Source: Gordonia otitidis NBRC 100426
GTDB taxonomy: Bacteria > Actinomycetota > Actinomycetes > Mycobacteriales > Mycobacteriaceae
DNA: 59,536 bases
Reading direction: 5' to 3'
Assembly (NCBI RefSeq): GCF_000248075.1
Contig: NZ_BAFB01000256.1
Span: 1-59,536 of the forward strand
Made by a program: the position numbers and the translations under genes
Notes under the pieces: generated by a model
What the model was told of the DNA's origin: nothing
Seen by the model: the letters and a program-made list of their open reading frames with translations, nothing else
The model's database searches: none
Shown here: positions 54,107 to 59,536 of the stretch, in pieces
How positions within the stretch are numbered: the first letter of the stretch is position 1
How the letters are laid out: every line of letters starts with the position of its first letter

Positions 54107-54868
54107 GTGATCGCAGTGACCGGAAACCAGCTCTTGCTCGACGCCGTCGAGTCGGCTCGTGCAGCGCTCGAGGCCGACGGAGAGCATCCGGGCGACCACC
54201 GCGCCGCCATCGCCGAGGGCGAGTGGGCTGTCGCCCACTACTTCGATTCCGACATCCCCGGGTACCAGGGGTGGCAGTGGTGCGTCGTGGTAGCCGGATC
54301 GCCCGACGTCGACGACGTCACGATCAGTGAGACCGCGCTGTTGCCCGCCGACGGCGCACTGCTCGCTCCCGACTGGGTGCCGTGGTCGCAGCGTGTCGAG
54401 TCCGGCGATCTCAATCCCGGCGACGTTCTGGCCGCCGACGACGACGATCCGCGCCTGGTGCCCAACCAGATCGACACCGGCGACGAGTTCCACACCGATT
54501 CCGACGACGAGGCCGCCGACATCGCGCAGGTCGCTGGTGAACTCGGGCTCGGCCGACGCCGGGTGCTGAGCCGCGAGGGCCGCGACGACGCCGCGCAGCG
54601 CTGGTACGACGGCGACTTCGGGCCGGGCTCAGAGATGGCGCAGGCTGCTCCGTTCTCGTGCGCGACCTGTGGCTTCTACATCCCGCTCTCCGGTGCGCTC
54701 CGAGCTGCGTTCGGCGTGTGCGCCAACGAGCTCTCCGCAGACGGCCGGGTGGTCTCCGCCGAGTATGGTTGCGGCGCGCACTCCGACGTCGAACCGCACC
54801 GCGGAGAGGGTTCGCCCGCATACGAGGCATTCGACGACGGAGTACTCGACATCGTCGCGACCTCCTGA
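54107..54868 (+). CDS. DUF3027 family protein (Rv0877-like)
   Basis: The 253-residue protein starts at a GTG (VIAVTGNQLLLDAVESARA). It has the conserved HYFDSDIPGYQGWQWCVVVA and LAPDWVPWSQRVESGDLNPGD motifs and a C-terminal Cys-rich part (SCATCGFYIPLSG, GVCANELS, YGCGAHSD) with likely zinc ligands. It matches the gene after the MFS gene in M. tuberculosis. The function is unknown. The start region has only a weak ribosome binding site. Confidence 0.83.
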   Translation: MIAVTGNQLLLDAVESARAALEADGEHPGDHRAAIAEGEWAVAHYFDSDIPGYQGWQWCVVVAGSPDVDDVTISETALLPADGALLAPDWVPWSQRVESGDLNPGDVLAADDDDPRLVPNQIDTGDEFHTDSDDEAADIAQVAGELGLGRRRVLSREGRDDAAQRWYDGDFGPGSEMAQAAPFSCATCGFYIPLSGALRAAFGVCANELSADGRVVSAEYGCGAHSDVEPHRGEGSPAYEAFDDGVLDIVATS

Positions 54869-54880
54869 GGACGGTCGGCC

Positions 54881-57721
54881 CTGACGACTGACGGGAGCGG
54901 CAACGACCCGTTCGGGACGGGACGGCTGCGGGCAGCGGCTCTCGACGCCTGGCGCTCGTCGCCAACGCGGCTGATCGAGGACAGCAATGCCGAGGCCGAC
55001 CTCGTCACCGTCGGTTATCGCGATCGACTCTTCACCGAACTCGTGGTCAATGCCGCAGACGCTGCCGCGGCGGCGGGTTCGCGCGCACGCGTCGCCGTCT
55101 GGGTCGACGGAGGCGACCTGCACGTAGCGAACACCGGCGCGCCATTGAGTGCGAACGGGGTGCGATCGCTGATGGCGCTGCGGGCGTCGGCGAAGTCAGG
55201 CGACAGCGCGGGCTCGGGCGTGATCGGCCGGTACGGAGTCGGCTTCACGGCGACCGCCACCGTCGCCGACAGCGTCGAGATCCGTTCGACGACGGGCTCC
55301 ATCCGGTTTGATCGTGCCGACACCCTCGCGGCGGTGCGCGATGCGGGGGTGTCGCATCGGGACGACTCGTCGGTGCCGCTGCTGCGGCTGGCCTGGCCCG
55401 TCGACACTGCGCCTCCCGACGGCTTCGACACTGATGTCGTCATGGCGTTGGCCCCGGAGGTCGATGCCGCGGCGTTGCTCGCCGACATTGCGGAGCAGGC
55501 GGCCGACCTGTTGCTGTCGCTGGAATCCCTCGACTCGATCAGTATGCCGGACAGGGAATTTCGCATCGAGCGCGAGGAAGTCGAGAGCAGCGACGTAGGT
55601 CCGGGGAGTAGCGTTCGACGGCTTCGTGTACTCGTCGGTGCCGACGGTGAGTACCGCGTCCACGCGTCCGCGATCGAGGTAACGCACACTGACGGCGATG
55701 TCGTGAACCGTTGGCTCGCACACCAGCCGGCCGAGGGGACGGCTTCCGCGGGCGGACGGGGCGTGTTGTACGCGCCGACGGCCACCGACATCGAACTCGG
55801 TATTCCGGCACGGATCATCACCTCGCTGCCGTCGACCCCGGATCGTCGTCACCTGAGCCCAGACGTCGACATCGCCTCCGCGGCAGCCGGATACGCCGAT
55901 CTCATGCGCGCGGTCGACCCGCGGGATCGGCTTGCGCTGGTGCCCACCTCCCATCGGATGGCGAGTCTCGACGACGCCCGACTCACCGAGGCCATTCTCG
56001 ACGAACTCCGCGACGCGCCATGGCTTCCGAGCGCGGACGGATCCGCCCTCGTGCCATCGCGGGCAGTTCTGCTGCCGGGACTGACGGACGAACTCGCGGA
56101 CGTTCTCGGCGACCTCTTCGCCGATCTCGTGCATCCCGACCTTTCGACGCCGACATCGCTCGCCACCCTCGAACAGGTCGGGGTGACGTCGATCGGCCTT
56201 GCGGCGCTGGCCGATCGACTCGTCGGCGTCGACCGCCCCGCTGCCTGGTGGCGTCGACTCTACGGGGCACTCATGCCGCTGGTGCCGACCTCGCGTGAGG
56301 TCGAGGAGCTCTCGGCACTACCGGTCCCGCGCGCCGACGGACGCATGAACATCGGTGCCCGTGGCCTGTTCGTCGTCGCGGTGCCGCGCGCGTTGAGCTG
56401 GATTCGCAGCGTCGATCCGGACGCCGACCATCCGCTCCTCGAACGACTTGGTACACAGCGACTCTCGGTATCCGATGCGCTCAGAGACGATGCGCTGCGT
56501 GCGCTCGTCGACGACGCGGCCGACGAACCGTCGGCGGAGCTCCTCGACGAGGTCGCAGCGCTCCTCGAGGCCGATCCCGATGCGGCGGTTCCCGACTGGC
56601 TGTCCCGGCTGCCGTTGACCGCCGACGGCGAGTGGCGCGCTGCCGACGAACTGCTGCTGCCCGACGCCCCGCTGCTGGAGGTACTCGTCGACGACCATCC
56701 CTTCGGTATCGTCGACGAGGCACCGGTGGCGCGGGTCGGCGTCGATCTGCTGCGCAGGCTCGGCGTCGGCTGGGGGTTCACGACCGTCTCCGATGAGTTC
56801 CCGACCGGACCCGACCACGATCTCCCGGACGAGGAGATGTGGTGGGACGGGCTCGACGACCTACCGGAAAAGCTCACGGCTGTGCGCGATCTCGATCTCG
56901 TCGATGACGAGCGTTGGTCCGAGGCGCTCAGCTTGCTCGCGCAGGACGAGTCGCTGACACCGGTGCTGGCCGACCGCGACGGCTACACGGCGTGGTGGCT
57001 GCGCCATCACGCGCAGGTCGGCGGGCACCGGCTCGGGTGGTACCGCGCGCCGTCGGACACCGCCTTGGCCGGGGTGCGTGACGTCCTCGACCATCCGCAT
57101 GCCGACTCGCTCAGCGCTGCACTCGGCGGCGGCGAACCGGAATCGGCCGCCGATGCCGACATCCTGCTGCACAACCTCGCCGACCCTGCCCGCAGCATCT
57201 CCGCCGGCGTCGCGACGACCACGTACGCCGCGGTCGTGCGCGCGTGTCGACGCGGCATCGTCGAACCGATGGATCTCGCTGTGCCCGAACGTGTTCGCGC
57301 CGTGTCGGGACGCGCGGTCGACGACGCGGTGGTGATCGACAGGCCGTGGCACGTGCAGGTCGTCGACGTCGATGCGATGGTCGTGTTGCCTTCGGATACC
57401 ACGGATCTGGCCGCCGACGCCGCGCTGCTCGCCGACATCCTCGATCTCCCGACCTCGTCAGAGGTACTCGCGACGGAAGTCGTAGACGCGGGGGTGGCGT
57501 CGACGGAGGCGGGTACCGAGGCGGTGCTCTTCACCGCGGCGACTGGCCGCACGATCGCAGCGGGGGAAGTCCGTGTGCACGACGACCTGCGCATCGCCGT
57601 GACCCGCGACGGCGACGATCAGCACTCAGCGGAGTTCTCGGTCGACTGGTGGATCGACGAGCGCGGCGTCACCCACCTGCAACGTCGGGCGCGACCCGGT
57701 CGGCGTCGATCCCGCGGGTGA
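54881..57721 (+). CDS. Sacsin-like GHKL ATPase, apparently starting at CTG
   Basis: The 946-residue protein has a GHKL ATPase domain at the N-terminus: ELVVNAADAAAAAG carries the N-box, and VIGRYGVGFTATATVADSVE carries the ATP lid. The rest is mostly acidic, with long helices. The segment before the N-box (GYRDRLFTELVV, SPTRLIEDSNAEADLV) is typical of the family and lies in the same frame. Between the upstream stop and 55043 there is no ATG, GTG or TTG in frame, so the CTG at 54881 with GAGGA upstream is the only sensible start. The GTG at 55043 would cut off the N-box Glu. The 3' end overlaps a convergent TetR gene by 53 bases. The function is unknown. Confidence 0.82.
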   Translation: MTTDGSGNDPFGTGRLRAAALDAWRSSPTRLIEDSNAEADLVTVGYRDRLFTELVVNAADAAAAAGSRARVAVWVDGGDLHVANTGAPLSANGVRSLMALRASAKSGDSAGSGVIGRYGVGFTATATVADSVEIRSTTGSIRFDRADTLAAVRDAGVSHRDDSSVPLLRLAWPVDTAPPDGFDTDVVMALAPEVDAAALLADIAEQAADLLLSLESLDSISMPDREFRIEREEVESSDVGPGSSVRRLRVLVGADGEYRVHASAIEVTHTDGDVVNRWLAHQPAEGTASAGGRGVLYAPTATDIELGIPARIITSLPSTPDRRHLSPDVDIASAAAGYADLMRAVDPRDRLALVPTSHRMASLDDARLTEAILDELRDAPWLPSADGSALVPSRAVLLPGLTDELADVLGDLFADLVHPDLSTPTSLATLEQVGVTSIGLAALADRLVGVDRPAAWWRRLYGALMPLVPTSREVEELSALPVPRADGRMNIGARGLFVVAVPRALSWIRSVDPDADHPLLERLGTQRLSVSDALRDDALRALVDDAADEPSAELLDEVAALLEADPDAAVPDWLSRLPLTADGEWRAADELLLPDAPLLEVLVDDHPFGIVDEAPVARVGVDLLRRLGVGWGFTTVSDEFPTGPDHDLPDEEMWWDGLDDLPEKLTAVRDLDLVDDERWSEALSLLAQDESLTPVLADRDGYTAWWLRHHAQVGGHRLGWYRAPSDTALAGVRDVLDHPHADSLSAALGGGEPESAADADILLHNLADPARSISAGVATTTYAAVVRACRRGIVEPMDLAVPERVRAVSGRAVDDAVVIDRPWHVQVVDVDAMVVLPSDTTDLAADAALLADILDLPTSSEVLATEVVDAGVASTEAGTEAVLFTAATGRTIAAGEVRVHDDLRIAVTRDGDDQHSAEFSVDWWIDERGVTHLQRRARPGRRRSRG

Positions 57722-58274
57722 GGATCGACGCCAGCTGTCGGTAGGCCTGTGCGTCGTCGAGGCCGGTGGCACCGGCGACTTCGCGACGTTGGATGCGGCT
57801 CATCATGCTCGCGGCCAGGTCTCCGGCGAACGCGGCGTCCACGTGGCGGAACTCGCCCCCCGCCACACCCGTGGCGATCAGTTCGCGGACGCGCCCGGAG
57901 GCAGCTGCGGTGTTCTGCTCGTACAGCTCGCGTGTCGGCGCGAAGGCGTGCAGGTCTGCCATGAACTGTGCGGATGCGGGGGAGAGTGCGTCGCCGACGG
58001 CGATCAGATACTCGACGACGGACTCGCGTCCCGTCGGCGCGTCGGCAACCCGTGCCTCGACCTGCTCGGTCGCCGTCCGGAAGAAATGGGTGACCGTCTT
58101 GGTGACGAGCTGTTCCTTGCTGCCCGCGAGCGTGTACAGCGTGGAGCGCGAGCATCGCAGGCGCGCGGCGAGATCGGCGATCTGCAGGTGGGCGAAGCCC
58201 TCGGCGAGCATGAGCGCGAGCAGAGCGTCGAACAACTCCGTGCGACGCCGCGTGGCGAGCTCGGCTCGTGTCAT
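57669..58274 (-). CDS. TetR-family transcriptional regulator
   Basis: The 201-residue protein starts at the ATG at 58272-58274. The helix-turn-helix reads LQIADLAARLRCSRSTLYTLAG and is followed by a helical ligand domain. It is divergent from an acyl-CoA dehydrogenase gene, and a palindromic site lies between them, so it probably represses that gene and itself. The ligand may be an acyl-CoA, by analogy to similar pairs. Confidence 0.9.
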   Translation of the reverse strand: MTRAELATRRRTELFDALLALMLAEGFAHLQIADLAARLRCSRSTLYTLAGSKEQLVTKTVTHFFRTATEQVEARVADAPTGRESVVEYLIAVGDALSPASAQFMADLHAFAPTRELYEQNTAAASGRVRELIATGVAGGEFRHVDAAFAGDLAASMMSRIQRREVAGATGLDDAQAYRQLASILTRGIDADRVAPDVAGG

Positions 58275-58333
58275 CGGGCACCTCCTGCATCGGGTTCGAG
58301 ACAGCATTGCGTTCGAGAGAAAATAGTACTAGG

Positions 58334-58353
58334 AACAGTACCTGAGTACTGTT
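58334..58353. promoter_or_regulatory. Operator between the TetR gene and the acyl-CoA dehydrogenase gene
   Basis: AACAGTAC and GTACTGTT form perfect 8-base arms with spacer CTGA. A second overlapping repeat, GAGTA and TACTC, lies at 58344-58357. The site sits 35 bases before the dehydrogenase ATG. Confidence 0.75.
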
Positions 58354-58387
58354 ACTCAGATCAGATCACGCCGACCTCGGAGGACCC

Positions 58388-59536
58388 ATGCCCGTCGATC
58401 GACTCCTGCCCACTGACGAGGCTCACGACCTCATCGCGCTGACCAGGGATTTCGCCGACAAACGGTTCCTGCCGATCGTCGACGAGTACGAGAAGGCCGA
58501 ACGGTATCCCGACGGCCTGTTCGCCGAGATGGGTGAGGCGGGTCTGCTCGGGCTGCCGTATCCGGAGGAGTGGGGCGGCGGCGGTCAGCCGTACGAGGTG
58601 TACCTGCAGGTCCTCGAGGAACTCGGTGCGCGCTGGGCGGCGGTCGCGGTCGCGACGAGTGTTCACGGACTCGCGTGCCACCCGCTGTTCACCTTCGGGA
58701 CCGACGAGCAGAAGCAGCAGTGGCTGCCGGATCTGTTGGAGGGCAGGCTGATCGGTGCCTACAGTCTGTCCGAGCCACAGGCCGGATCCGACGCCGCGGC
58801 ACTGAACTGCAAGGCGTCGTCGACCGACGGCGGCTACACCGTGACCGGGTCCAAGGCGTGGATCACCCACGGTGGCATCGCCGACGTCTACAACCTCTTC
58901 GCGCGCACCGGTGAGGGGTCCAAGGGCATCTCCTGCTTCCTCGTCCCGCGCGACACCGCGGGGCTCGACTTCGGCAAGCCCGAGGAGAAGATGGGGCTCG
59001 CCGCCGTGCCCACCACGTCGGCGACCTACGACGACGCGTTCGTCGACGAGGGGCGTCGACTCGGCGCCGAGGGGCAGGGGCTCCAGATCGCCTTCTCCGC
59101 ACTCGATTCGGGGCGTCTGGGCATCGCCGCGGTGGCGACGGGTCTCGCGCAGGCGGCACTCGACGCGGCCGTCGACTACGCGCAGGAGCGAACGACATTC
59201 GGCCGCAAGATCATCGACCACCAGGGGCTCGGCTTCCTGCTCGCCGACATGGCCGCGGCCGTCGATTCGGCCCGGGCCACCTACCTCGACGCCGCGCGTC
59301 GTCGGGATGCGGGGCAGCAGTATTCACGTGCCGCCGCAACGGCCAAGCTCGTCGCCACGGACGCGGCCATGAAGGTGACCACCGACGCCGTCCAGGTCTT
59401 CGGCGGCTACGGCTACACCCGTGACTTCCGCGTCGAGCGGTTCATGCGCGAGGCCAAGATCACCCAGATCTTCGAGGGCACCAACCAGATTCAGCGCCTG
59501 GTGATCAGCCGCGCACTCGCCGCCAACCGGCCCGCT
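58388..59536 (+). CDS. Acyl-CoA dehydrogenase (stop just outside the window)
   Basis: The ATG at 58388 opens a frame that has no stop up to the last base, giving 383 residues, about the full family length. It has the N-terminal helical region (FADKRFLPIVDEYEK), the FAD-binding SLSEPQAGSDAAALN and SKAWITHGG segments, and the C-terminal catalytic Glu in QIFEGTNQIQR. It introduces a double bond into an acyl-CoA. Only the last codons and the stop are missing from the window. The divergent TetR gene probably regulates it. Confidence 0.93.
   Translation, partial: MPVDRLLPTDEAHDLIALTRDFADKRFLPIVDEYEKAERYPDGLFAEMGEAGLLGLPYPEEWGGGGQPYEVYLQVLEELGARWAAVAVATSVHGLACHPLFTFGTDEQKQQWLPDLLEGRLIGAYSLSEPQAGSDAAALNCKASSTDGGYTVTGSKAWITHGGIADVYNLFARTGEGSKGISCFLVPRDTAGLDFGKPEEKMGLAAVPTTSATYDDAFVDEGRRLGAEGQGLQIAFSALDSGRLGIAAVATGLAQAALDAAVDYAQERTTFGRKIIDHQGLGFLLADMAAAVDSARATYLDAARRRDAGQQYSRAAATAKLVATDAAMKVTTDAVQVFGGYGYTRDFRVERFMREAKITQIFEGTNQIQRLVISRALAANRPA

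Overview
The window is GC-rich DNA (clearly above 60 percent by eye) from an actinobacterium. Its right half keeps the gene order of Mycobacterium tuberculosis Rv0858c to about Rv0877: a dapC-like aminotransferase, an ercc3/XPB helicase, an Rv0862c-like protein, moaC2-mog-moaE2, rpfA, moaD2-moaA2, cspB, a DUF2771-like protein, an MFS protein and a DUF3027-like protein. This order, the mycobacterial-type Rpf, an MMPL transporter and an EspC/DUF1023-like pair point to a mycolic-acid-containing member of the Mycobacteriales. A Gordonia-like genus is my guess from gene content, not proven.

Layout. 1-4462 (minus strand): two tandem LysR regulators, a crotonase, an MBL hydrolase and an alpha/beta hydrolase. 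4567-7118: an MFS exporter and an alpha/beta hydrolase. 7258-12750: a three-gene formate dehydrogenase operon whose catalytic subunit has an in-frame UGA followed by a SECIS-like hairpin. 12762-18323: a diguanylate cyclase, then the complete selenocysteine machinery selD, selC (tRNA-Sec), selA and selB. 18399-21507: an AraC-DinB fusion, a DHFR-like reductase and a DUF222/HNH nuclease-like gene, with copies of a short hairpin repeat. 21536-22147: tRNA-Lys, Glu, Asp and Phe, ending in a strong terminator. 22155-34697: small and housekeeping genes, a NUDIX hydrolase, YceI, a membrane class III nucleotide cyclase, an EspC-like/DUF1023 pair, an AlkB homologue behind a LexA-type box, an MMPL transporter behind a palindromic operator and next to a frameshifted TetR gene, a second TetR, a DUF1304 protein and an MDR oxidoreductase.

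34705-54868 is the block syntenic with M. tuberculosis. It is interrupted by three extra genes between the XPB helicase and its usual neighbour: a DHA2-type efflux pump, a membrane-anchored Hsp70-like ATPase and a divergent lipoprotein. The rpfA leader carries a c-di-AMP (ydaO-type) riboswitch, and upstream of it lies a perfect CRP-type palindrome. 54881-59536 holds a large sacsin-like GHKL ATPase that seems to start at CTG, a TetR regulator, and an acyl-CoA dehydrogenase that runs to the window edge.

How it works together: formate dehydrogenase needs selenocysteine and a molybdopterin cofactor, and the window supplies both the Sec decoding set (selD/C/A/B) and five moa/mog genes. The membrane cyclase could supply cAMP for the CRP-type site before rpfA, while c-di-AMP would be read by the riboswitch. 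No prophage, insertion sequence or CRISPR array was seen.
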